NCBI GenBank assembly: GCA_900548815.1
Contig: URLR01000016.1
Location: 1 to 33,091 of the forward strand
Reading direction: 5' to 3'
Source: an uncultured Collinsella sp.
Lineage (GTDB): Bacteria > Actinomycetota > Coriobacteriia > Coriobacteriales > Coriobacteriaceae
DNA: 33,091 nt
This document shows, one piece after another, positions 6,394 to 12,760 of the stretch. The notes under the pieces were generated by a model, which was given only the letters and a program-made list of their open reading frames with translations, was not told where the DNA came from and made no database searches. Each line of letters starts with the position of its first letter. Positions within the stretch are counted from its first letter, which is position 1. The position numbers and the translations under genes are program-made.

Positions 6394-7497
6394 TTACAGG
6401 TACTTGCGCCAATCGTCCTCGTCCTCATCATCCTCGGTAGCAGCCTGGGCCTGCTCGGCGGCGCGAGCTGCCGCAGCGCGAGCGGCAACCTGGGCATAGG
6501 ACTCCTCGTTGCGCTCGGGGAAGTTTGCCAGCACGTGTTCGAATTTGGCAAAATCCTCATCCCAGCGCGTAGAAGGCACGGCAAAGAAGACTTGCTTGAC
6601 CTTAAAGTCGCCCGACGCGAGCTCCTTGCGGAAGAGCTCGGCCACAGCCTCGGCGTCAAAGCCGTTGTTGTCGCAGCCCCAAGCGCCCAGCACGAGCTTC
6701 TCGCGACCTAGCTCGTCGCAGATGGCAAGCACAAAGCGAATGCGATCGCGCAGGGCGTCCAGCAGGGCATCGTCACCCACGCGATACTCCTGGCGAGCGC
6801 GCTTGACGTTGGGCGCGGCGGCAACGATTACGTCGGCATACGCATGCACGTGGTTGCGGTCGAAGCGCACCGCAGGCACCACCAGGGCGCGGTTGCGATA
6901 GAGCTCGCAGTTGATGTTGCGGCGACGGTTCTCGCCGTACCATTTGCGCTGCTTATCGAGAACGTTGTACAGATACGAATCGGCGCACAGCGTGGCCTCC
7001 TGGCCCAGATAACCCTGAATATAGCCACCGCCCGGGTTGGTGAACGAGGCAAAGGCGAGCACGGCCATGTCGCAGAACTGCGCATAGCCACGACCGTTGT
7101 CCAGGATGGCCTGCGTGGCGGAGGCATCGAGCACGGTGACCTCGGGCAGAACCGGAGCGGGCTCCTCTGCAGGCGCGGACTCAGCTTCAGCGATTTCCTC
7201 GACGGGCTCAGGCGCTGCCTCGGTCTCGGCAGCCTCCGCGCCCTCGACGTCCTCGGCAACCTGTTCTTCGGCGGCCACAGCAGTCTGAACCTTGGCCTTC
7301 ATCGCCGCGACAAAGCCAGCAGGCATACCGTCAAACTCGCGAATACCGGCAAGCGAACGCTCGATATCCTTGGCGCACGCTTCGGACACAGTTGCCACGT
7401 GACGCTCGGCGGCCTTGGCACGGGCCTCGCGCTTGGGATTGGGCTGACCCGCCCGGTTGGACCTGCGGTTACGGTTCCTGTTGTCGACGTCTGCCAT
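6394..7497 (-). CDS. TIGR02452 family protein (PARG-like macrodomain) with altered QEE motif
   Basis: The family (DUF2263) is related to bacterial poly(ADP-ribose) glycohydrolases, macrodomain enzymes that remove ADP-ribose. The 367-residue product has a basic N-terminus (1-35), a helical segment to about 75, an Ala/Glu/Pro-rich linker at about 75-118, then the macrodomain: FTNPGGGYIQGYLGQEA with GGG at 156-158 and Gln166-Glu167-Ala168, followed by LGAWGCDNNGF, and an acidic tail. Known PARG-type members have GGG-X(6-8)-QEE with the second Glu catalytic; here that residue is Ala168. It may therefore bind ADP-ribose without efficient hydrolysis, or use another residue. Start at 7497 is supported by AAAGGTGA. 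It forms its own unit between two terminators. Confidence 0.82.
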   Translation of the reverse strand: MADVDNRNRNRRSNRAGQPNPKREARAKAAERHVATVSEACAKDIERSLAGIREFDGMPAGFVAAMKAKVQTAVAAEEQVAEDVEGAEAAETEAAPEPVEEIAEAESAPAEEPAPVLPEVTVLDASATQAILDNGRGYAQFCDMAVLAFASFTNPGGGYIQGYLGQEATLCADSYLYNVLDKQRKWYGENRRRNINCELYRNRALVVPAVRFDRNHVHAYADVIVAAAPNVKRARQEYRVGDDALLDALRDRIRFVLAICDELGREKLVLGAWGCDNNGFDAEAVAELFRKELASGDFKVKQVFFAVPSTRWDEDFAKFEHVLANFPERNEESYAQVAARAAAARAAEQAQAATEDDEDEDDWRKYL

Positions 7498-7562
7498 ACG
7501 TGGTCACCTTTCCTGTCGCTGCCGCTGTCGGCTTTTCCCATCCATGATACCCCGCCGCGTAC

Positions 7563-7588
7563 AAAAAAGACGGCCCCGAAGGACCGCC
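7563..7588 (-). terminator. Intrinsic terminator after the BI-1 family gene
   Basis: On the minus strand an 8-bp stem with two G-T pairs and a TTCG tetraloop (GGCGGTCC-TTCG-GGGCCGTC) is followed directly by six T. It lies 47 bases past the stop of the Bax inhibitor-1 family gene. Confidence 0.85.
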
Positions 7589-7634
7589 TTTCGCATCGAT
7601 TTGCACGCACGGCAAGCACCGCCGCAATTCGCCA

Positions 7635-8330
7635 CTAGTCGCGACGGCCGAGGATGTTCAGAATGCGCAGGAACACATTGATGATGTCCACGAACAGGTT
7701 GGACGCCATGAGCACCGCATTGGGCAGCGTGGGCGGCACCGTCGTGGCAACATAGGTGTCGTAGCCAATAAAGCCGGCGAACACCACGATCACGATCAGG
7801 TCGGTGATGGTCTGCGAGACACCCATGAACATCAGCACGATCTCAACCAGAATCGTGGCGAGCAGAATGCCAAAACCGATGCCATATACACGCTGGAAAA
7901 ACTTGGGGAACGTCACGCCCAAGGCACCAAAGACAAAGGTGATGGCGGCCGTGGCGATAAAGGCAGTGTTGATGGTGGGCAGGTCGTAGTTGGCAAGGCC
8001 AAACGACGCGGTCAGGCCAAAGGTGCTCGCAAAGATTACGTAGCCCACAAGGGACAGGCCCACGGACTGCTTGCTGGCGGCGGCCGACATCATGACCATG
8101 CCGACGATGGTCAAAATAAACGAGCCAAAGACCAGCGGCAAGGCGGCACCGCTCATCATCATGCGCGCAAACGACATGGTGCTCGTAAAGTAGGCGCCGG
8201 CGCCCATGGCGCAAAAGCCCAAGAAGATCAGGGCAGACATGGCGAGATTGTACGCGCGCGGCGACATCTCCTTGGCGCGGCTTGCGCCGCTCTCGACGGG
8301 GCCGTTCTGATAGCCCTGGATATCGTTCAT
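7635..8330 (-). CDS. Bax inhibitor-1 (BI-1)/YccA family membrane protein
   Basis: Multi-pass inner membrane protein of the BI-1/TMBIM family; characterised bacterial members such as B. subtilis YetJ behave as pH-sensitive calcium leak channels. The 231-residue product has a hydrophilic N-terminus of about 35 residues and then six to seven closely spaced membrane segments. The family-type conserved end, with an acidic residue in GYDTYVAT and the final NVFLRILNILGRRD, is clear. Start at 8330 (MNDIQGYQN) is supported by AAAGGA; the longer frame reading lacks a ribosome binding site. The role in this organism is unknown. Confidence 0.9.
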   Translation of the reverse strand: MNDIQGYQNGPVESGASRAKEMSPRAYNLAMSALIFLGFCAMGAGAYFTSTMSFARMMMSGAALPLVFGSFILTIVGMVMMSAAASKQSVGLSLVGYVIFASTFGLTASFGLANYDLPTINTAFIATAAITFVFGALGVTFPKFFQRVYGIGFGILLATILVEIVLMFMGVSQTITDLIVIVVFAGFIGYDTYVATTVPPTLPNAVLMASNLFVDIINVFLRILNILGRRD

Positions 8331-8358
8331 ACTTCGTCCTTTCAAAAAGCGCCACGAC

Positions 8359-8423
8359 AGCGCCGTAGGTGACAAGATTCCTGCCATTGTACCCGAATGC
8401 CGCGCGTCCTTACCTACGGCGCT
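8359..8423. repeat. 12-bp perfect inverted repeat around the BI-1 gene leader
   Basis: AGCGCCGTAGGT (8359-8370) and ACCTACGGCGCT (8412-8423) are perfect complements 41 bases apart. One arm overlaps the 3' end of the small gene at 8410-8748, the other lies about 29 bases before the BI-1 start. The loop contains TACAAT on the minus strand (8386-8391), a possible -10 element. Confidence 0.45.
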
Positions 8424-8748
8424 CGCCCTCAAGCGTGCGGTCAAAGGCCCAGACCCACCAACGCATCACGTGCGCCTGCGAGCCGTCCACCCGCTCGCGC
8501 GTCTGGTCCTCCAGATACAACTCGGTCGCGTGCCCGCCAAAACGCACCTTATATGTTGCCGTACGGATGCCGTGGACCATCAGGCCAAACCCGGTGGTCG
8601 AGATAATTTCGTCGATCGTAAAACAATGGCCGTCGACCCAGCAGACGGTGACCGGCACGACCTGTCCGCCCGCGAGGATGCGAGCCACGACGTCCACATA
8701 CTGCTTGTGCACGCGCCGAGTTTTGCCGTCTGTCTGTCGATATTCCAT
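8410..8748 (-). CDS. Small conserved-looking protein of unknown function
   Basis: I do not recognise the family. The 112-residue product, starting MEYRQTDGKTRRVHKQ, is soluble and beta-rich. Alternating hydrophobic strands include VPVTVCWVDGHCFTIDEI and TATYKVRFGGHATELYLED, then a Trp-rich HVMRWWVWAF and a basic tail. The pattern suggests a small beta-barrel. The start is uncertain: the ATG at 8748 has GAGGG very close upstream, while an in-frame ATG at 8769 has no evident ribosome binding site. Codon use matches the neighbours, which supports it being a real gene. It lies upstream of the BI-1 gene in the same direction, with 79 bases between, and diverges from the phosphate transporter gene. 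Confidence 0.65.
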   Translation of the reverse strand: MEYRQTDGKTRRVHKQYVDVVARILAGGQVVPVTVCWVDGHCFTIDEIISTTGFGLMVHGIRTATYKVRFGGHATELYLEDQTRERVDGSQAHVMRWWVWAFDRTLEGERRR

Positions 8749-8936
8749 GCCCTCTATTATCGAACGCATGTTTGTATGTTGTAAAGCGAACAGACTGTGG
8801 TTTTGGGGTGTTGGGGCGCGCACACGTGTCCTCATGGCGTGTTAGCAAAAAGAATACCCGCGGTCAACAGGGCTAATATTCAATTTTAGTGCCAAAAAAT
8901 TCACTTCTCCCATCAGAACTCGGTAAAGAAACCCAC

Positions 8937-8968
8937 AGGAGGTGATACGATTTATCATGTTTTTGTAA
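8937..8968 (+). promoter_or_regulatory. Perfect Shine-Dalgarno with a three-codon mini-ORF in the pit leader
   Basis: AGGAGGTGAT at 8937-8946 is fully complementary to the 16S rRNA tail and is followed at normal spacing by ATG TTT TTG TAA (8957-8968). The reading frame is the same as that of the transporter gene, whose start at 8999 has only a weak GAGAAAG site. The mini-ORF could act as a leader that affects ribosome loading on the transporter gene. The rest of 8770-8998 shows no clear promoter or gene. Confidence 0.4.
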
Positions 8969-8998
8969 CGTGTCTGCAAACTTCGAGAAAGCCCATAT

Positions 8999-10048
8999 AT
9001 GGACGTAACGTTCTCAACCTTCCTCGGCCAAATTGTGTCGAACCCAGTCCTTGCCGTCACCGTGATTCTCGCGCTCGGCGCCATCTTCGTCAACGGATGG
9101 ACCGACGCGCCCAACGCCATCGCGACCTGCGTCACTACGCGTTGCATGCCCGCCCGCGCCGCCATTCTCATGAGCGCCGCATTCAACTTCTTGGGCGTGC
9201 TCATCATGACGCACTTTAACGCGAGCGTCGCCAACACCATCTCACATATCGTCGACTTTGGCGGAAACAGCACCATGGCGCTTGCGTGCCTCTGCGCGGC
9301 TCTGTTCTCCATTGTCGTCTACGGTGCCACGGCATCGCGTTTTGGTATCCCCACCTCGCAAAGCCACAGTCTTATCGCCGGCCTGACCGGTGCCGCTATC
9401 GCCCTCGGCGGCGCGAACAGCGTCAACGTCCACGAGTGGATGAAGGTCATCTACGGCCTGGCGCTCTCCATCGGTCTGGGTTTTGTCATGGGCTGGATCC
9501 TGTGCAAACTCGTCTCGATTCTGTTTGCCGCCGCCAATAGGCGACGTGCAAACGTCTTCTTTAAATACGCTCAGATCGCGAGCGCTGCGGCCATGAGCTT
9601 TATGCACGGCGCGCAGGATGGACAGAAGTTCATCGGCGTGCTCTTTTTAGGCGTGGCCTTCGCCAACGGCCAGACGAGCGTCGGCGATGCCGGCATCCCC
9701 ATCTGGATCATGCTGCTGTGCTCGGCCACCATGGGCATCGGCACCAGCGTGGGCGGCGAGCGCATCATCAAGTCCGTCGGCCAGAGCATGGTCAAGCTCG
9801 AGAAGTATCAGGGCTTCTCCGCCGACCTCGCAGGCGCCGCGAATCTGCTGCTTGCCACCCTTACCGGTATCCCTGTGTCCTCCACCCACATCAAGACCTG
9901 CGCCATCATGGGCGTCGGCGCCGTCAAGCGCCTTTCGGCCATCAACTTTGGCGTGGTCAAGGACATGATGTTCACCTGGTTCTTCACCTTCCCCGCCTGC
10001 GGACTCATCAGCTTTGTCATGGCCAAGCTGTTCATGATGTTCATCTAG
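8999..10048 (+). CDS. pit: PiT family inorganic phosphate transporter
   Basis: Low-affinity phosphate/cation symporter in the cytoplasmic membrane. The 349-residue product is hydrophobic throughout, with about ten membrane segments. It shows the internally duplicated PiT signatures: NGWTDAPNAIATCV at about residues 32-45 in the first half and SFMHGAQDGQKFIGVL at about 200-215 in the second, plus the paired GIPTSQSHSL and GIPVSSTHIKT loops. The start at 8999 has a weak ribosome binding site, and a much stronger one 40 bases upstream leads only a three-codon ORF in the same frame. The DUF47 gene follows 67 bases later, the usual partner. Whether Na+ or H+ is used cannot be told. Confidence 0.94.
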   Translation: MDVTFSTFLGQIVSNPVLAVTVILALGAIFVNGWTDAPNAIATCVTTRCMPARAAILMSAAFNFLGVLIMTHFNASVANTISHIVDFGGNSTMALACLCAALFSIVVYGATASRFGIPTSQSHSLIAGLTGAAIALGGANSVNVHEWMKVIYGLALSIGLGFVMGWILCKLVSILFAAANRRRANVFFKYAQIASAAAMSFMHGAQDGQKFIGVLFLGVAFANGQTSVGDAGIPIWIMLLCSATMGIGTSVGGERIIKSVGQSMVKLEKYQGFSADLAGAANLLLATLTGIPVSSTHIKTCAIMGVGAVKRLSAINFGVVKDMMFTWFFTFPACGLISFVMAKLFMMFI

Positions 10049-10115
10049 TCAAACCGAGCGTCCATCCGGACCGTAATACTTCGCCCACCCGTCTTCGCCT
10101 CGAAAGGACCCACTC

Positions 10116-10739
10116 ATGGCAAAGAAACCCGATTCGTTCTACTTTGACAACTACGTCGCCTGCGCCGACCTTGCTGTCCAGGCCGCAGAGTTGCTCATCA
10201 AGATTTTCGAGAACTTTGATCCCGCGCAGATCCACGACATGCTCGAGGAGATGCATGCGATTGAGCATGCGGCCGACAAGAAGCACCATGAGCTCGAGGA
10301 TGCCCTGCTCACTGCCTTTATCACCCCGCTTGAGCGCGAGGATCTGGACCTGATGAGTTGCTCGCTCGACACTGTGCTCGACCGTATCGAAGGCGTCGTG
10401 CAGCGCGTCTACTTCACCAACATTCAGAGCATCCATCCCGATGCCATCGTCATCGCCCACAAGGTGACCGATGCCTGCCGCGCCATGAAGGACCTGATGG
10501 TCGAGCTGCCCAACTACCGCAAGTCCAAAACCCTGCGCGAGCTCGTCATCCAGATCAACACCATCGAGTCCGAGGCCGACGAGCTCTACATCAACGCCAT
10601 GCGCAACCTGCACGTTAACGGCAAGGACCCGCTCGAGGTCATCGCCTGGCGTGACGTGTACGCCTTCCTGGAGTACTGCGCCGACTGCTGCGAGAATGTG
10701 GCCGATGTTGTGGATTCGATTGTCATGAAGAACAGTTAA
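10116..10739 (+). CDS. DUF47 family (PhoU-like) phosphate transport accessory protein
   Basis: PhoU-like all-helical protein (TIGR00153/DUF47) that is usually encoded beside PiT transporters and is thought to regulate them. The 207-residue product has the two repeats of a three-helix bundle. Each carries acidic metal-binding type motifs: EEMHAIEHAADKKHHELED at about residues 44-62 and NTIESEADELYINAMR at about 148-163. Start at 10116 is supported by AAAGGA. It lies 67 bases after the transporter gene on the same strand, so the pair is probably one operon. It is separate from the true phoU of the Pst system at 14405-15262. Confidence 0.92.
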   Translation: MAKKPDSFYFDNYVACADLAVQAAELLIKIFENFDPAQIHDMLEEMHAIEHAADKKHHELEDALLTAFITPLEREDLDLMSCSLDTVLDRIEGVVQRVYFTNIQSIHPDAIVIAHKVTDACRAMKDLMVELPNYRKSKTLRELVIQINTIESEADELYINAMRNLHVNGKDPLEVIAWRDVYAFLEYCADCCENVADVVDSIVMKNS

Positions 10740-10745
10740 TTGGGG

Positions 10746-10852
10746 GTACGTGTCCCGGCGGCGAAGGGCCGGCACCTGTTTGCTTTCTCACTCCGGCTGC
10801 ATGGCAGAGTCGTTCGAAAGTAAACAGGTGCCGGCCCTTCGCCTTACGTACC
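10746..10852. repeat. 107-nt near-perfect palindrome
   Basis: Inner arms 10760-10787 and 10816-10843 are complementary over 28 bases with a single C/T difference that still pairs as G-U. Outer arms GGTACGT (10746-10752) and ACGTACC (10846-10852) add 7 bp across a small internal bulge. The loop is 28 bases. It starts 7 bases after the DUF47 stop, has no T-tract, and is far longer than a normal terminator. It is probably a palindromic mobile or REP/MITE-like unit that may also end transcription. Confidence 0.8.
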
Positions 10853-10855
10853 ACC

Positions 10856-10957
10856 ATTGGGAACTTTGGCTGATACTTTGAAAGCGATGGGGCTTTTGTT
10901 GGCGGGGCCTTTGGGCCCGATTGGGAACTTTGGGACCGCCTTAAACGTTTGGGTGGA
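10856..10957 (+). repeat. G/T-rich imperfect direct repeat upstream of the nitroreductase gene
   Basis: ATTGGGAACTTTGG begins at 10856 and recurs at 10920, and GATGGGGCTTT recurs at 10886 and 10946, so a unit of about 64 bases is imperfectly duplicated. The plus strand here is strongly G/T rich and poor in A and C. The remainder to 11019 is similar in composition and holds no other gene; GGAGGG at 11007-11012 is the nitroreductase ribosome binding site. Confidence 0.55.
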
Positions 10958-11019
10958 TGGGGCTTTGGGTACCCTTTGTTTTACTTTGGATTGATTTGCT
11001 GACTTTGGAGGGTTTGGTT

Positions 11020-11550
11020 ATGGGGTATTTGGATCTGGCTCGGGGTCGTTATTCTTGTCGTTTGTTTGAGGATCGTTCTGTTGAGCAGGTTGTGGTGGAT
11101 GCCATTGTTGAGGCTGGGCGTATTGCTCCTTCTGCTTGTAATAACCATCCAACCCGTGTGATGGTGTTGGATACGCCTGAGCTTCTGGAAAAGGCAGCTG
11201 CTTGTCAGCCTCGGTTTGCTCGTGATGGGTCCATTTTTGGCGCTCCGCTCATCTTCCTCATTTGCAGCGTTACCGACGATGCTTGGGTGCGCCCTTATGA
11301 CCAAATGAACTCCAGTGCCATCGATACTTCGATCGTTTGCGATCAGATGATGATGGAGGCCGAGGAGCAGGGTCTGGGAACGTGCTGGGTATGCCATTTT
11401 AAGCCCGAGGTAGCCCGCGAGCAGTTCAACCTGCCCGAAGGCGTCTATCCCTATCACATGCTCGTCTGCGGCTATCCCGCCGACCACATCGCCGACCCCG
11501 AGCATCGCGAGGCCCGCACCATTCCCCTCTCCGACTTCATCCTTAAGTAG
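11020..11550 (+). CDS. Nitroreductase family protein
   Basis: Flavin-dependent oxidoreductase of the nitroreductase superfamily, expected to bind FMN and use NAD(P)H on nitro or quinone-like substrates. The 176-residue product has the N-terminal FMN-binding style RGRYSCRLFEDRSV (about 8-21), the APSACNNHP loop (about 36-44) and GLGTCWVCHF in the C-terminal half. It is at the short end of the family. GGAGGG 7 bases upstream supports ATG 11020; the frame is open back to 10957 without a site. Codon use is odd: in the first 75 or so codons about 40 end in T and only about four in C, whereas the last 60 codons are dominated by C, like the rest of the window. This suggests a recombinant or asymmetrically mutated 5' half. 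Confidence 0.88.
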   Translation: MGYLDLARGRYSCRLFEDRSVEQVVVDAIVEAGRIAPSACNNHPTRVMVLDTPELLEKAAACQPRFARDGSIFGAPLIFLICSVTDDAWVRPYDQMNSSAIDTSIVCDQMMMEAEEQGLGTCWVCHFKPEVAREQFNLPEGVYPYHMLVCGYPADHIADPEHREARTIPLSDFILK

Positions 11551-11596
11551 ATTATTGGGATATGCCTTAACATCTACTTTTGACCTCCAACCCGTC

Positions 11597-11641
11597 CGCC
11601 GAGCTCTGCGCCACCACGCGCGGGGCTCGGCGTTTTGTTTT
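11597..11641 (+). terminator. Intrinsic terminator after the nitroreductase gene
   Basis: Arms 11597-11611 and 11618-11632 form a 15-bp stem with two G-T pairs and a 6-base loop, followed by TTTTGTTTT. It is the plus-strand terminator, facing the minus-strand terminator of divIVA. Confidence 0.92.
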
Positions 11642-11660
11642 CTAACCCGTTTACAGCCAC

Positions 11661-11688
11661 AAAAAAGGAGCCCGCAGGCGCGGGCTCC
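11661..11688 (-). terminator. Intrinsic terminator of the sepF-divIVA unit
   Basis: On the minus strand GGAGCCCGC pairs perfectly with GCGGGCTCC around a 4-base loop and is followed by six T. It lies about 30 bases past the divIVA stop. Confidence 0.92.
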
Positions 11689-11718
11689 TCTTAAGGACAC
11701 TAGATTGTAGCCCTGGAG

Positions 11719-12396
11719 CTAGTCCAGGTCGTCGGCAGCGAAGTTGTCGATCGGTGCGAAGGGATCGGCAACGGGGATAACCGGCTCGGCGACGGGCAGA
11801 GGCTCGGCGGCGGGCATCGTCACCGCGGGAGAAGCGGCTGAACCGACCGGCGTGGAAGCCATAAGATCGGCCGGGAAGGAGTTCTGCGCATCGTCCATAA
11901 AGTGCTGGATGAGCTTGAGGTACTCGGCCTTGAACTCCTCGCGGGAAGCCTTCAGACGGTCGATCTCCTCGAGCTCGGCCTGCTTCTCGGTCAGAGCCTG
12001 GCGGATGACCTCGCGGGCCTTAGCGTCGGCCTCGTTGCGGATGCGGTCAGCGTTCTCATTGGCATCGCTGACGATGCTCTCGGCGGTCTGCTGCGCCGCG
12101 ATGAGGGCAGCGGAAATCTGACGCTCCTGAGCAGAGAAGTCGGGTACGGGAGCGGCCACAGGAGCGGCGGGCACGGCCTGCGCGGCAGCATCCTGAGCCT
12201 GGGCAAGTTGGGCCTGCGTATCGGCAAGCTGCTGCTCGGTGGCGGTCAGACGGCCCTTGAGGTCCACGATCTTCGCCAGCATAGCGTCAACCTCGGAAGA
12301 CAGCGTCTCCAGAAAGACATCGACCTCGGCGGGATCGTAACCACGCTTGGCCTCAGAGAAGGTCTGAGCCTGAATGTCAGCAGGGGTAATAGCCAT
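11719..12396 (-). CDS. divIVA: DivIVA domain-containing protein
   Basis: Coiled-coil protein that binds curved membrane at poles and septa and positions division or growth machinery in Gram-positives. The 225-residue product begins with the DivIVA membrane-binding domain (ITPADIQAQTFSEAKRGYDPAEVDVFL at about 3-29, broken here only by family variation), then coiled coil to about 67, an Ala/Pro linker (about 70-87), a second long coiled coil (about 88-165) and a Pro/Ala-rich acidic tail. Start at 12396 is set by AAGGAGA. It is the last gene of the yggS-sepF-yggT-divIVA group, the usual position for divIVA, and ends in a strong terminator. Confidence 0.92.
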   Translation of the reverse strand: MAITPADIQAQTFSEAKRGYDPAEVDVFLETLSSEVDAMLAKIVDLKGRLTATEQQLADTQAQLAQAQDAAAQAVPAAPVAAPVPDFSAQERQISAALIAAQQTAESIVSDANENADRIRNEADAKAREVIRQALTEKQAELEEIDRLKASREEFKAEYLKLIQHFMDDAQNSFPADLMASTPVGSAASPAVTMPAAEPLPVAEPVIPVADPFAPIDNFAADDLD

Positions 12397-12472
12397 AACA
12401 AGTTCTCCTTTTTCATCGCCTCGGCGCTGGGCGCCCGATGTAAGTTACTGAGCCAGCTTTATACAAGTATAC

Positions 12473-12739
12473 CTAAAGAAGTTGCAGAACCAGGTTCTGC
12501 ACCAACTGCAACGCAATAATCGCAACGACCGGCGAAAAATCGATGCCGCCCATCGGCGGGATAAACCGGCGGAACAAATTGAGCCACGGGCCGCACACGC
12601 TATCGAGGACGGCGGCGATATCCTGCAGCAATCCGCCCTGCTTCATGGGAATCCACGTCATAAGGCAGTAAACCACGATGAGCGTGGAGTAAAAGTTGAA
12701 CAGCGTATTGACCAGCTGAGCAATGGTGTAGATGTTGAT
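12473..12739 (-). CDS. yggT: YggT family membrane protein (YlmG), probable non-canonical AUC start
   Basis: Small two-helix membrane protein linked to division and membrane organisation in the ylm cluster. The frame encodes about 88 residues: a first membrane segment (NIYTIAQLVNTLF to LIVVYCLMTW), the conserved LNLFRRFIPPMGGIDFSPVVA, and a second membrane segment. The full family length requires a start at ATC 12737-12739, which has GAGGAG six bases upstream; no ATG, GTG or TTG occurs before GTG at 12676. Starting at that GTG (67 residues) would delete most of the first helix and has no ribosome binding site. The sepF stop lies in the same frame 21 bases upstream, so no further extension is possible. 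The family call is firm; the start is an inference. Confidence 0.8.
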   Translation of the reverse strand: MNIYTIAQLVNTLFNFYSTLIVVYCLMTWIPMKQGGLLQDIAAVLDSVCGPWLNLFRRFIPPMGGIDFSPVVAIIALQLVQNLVLQLL

Positions 12740-12760
12740 GAGAATCTCCTCGTCTTGTCT

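Noticed and set aside
10957..11019. Upstream start for the nitroreductase at 10957
   Set aside because: The added residues come from the G/T-rich repeat and lack a ribosome binding site, whereas ATG 11020 has GGAGGG at good spacing and gives the normal family start.
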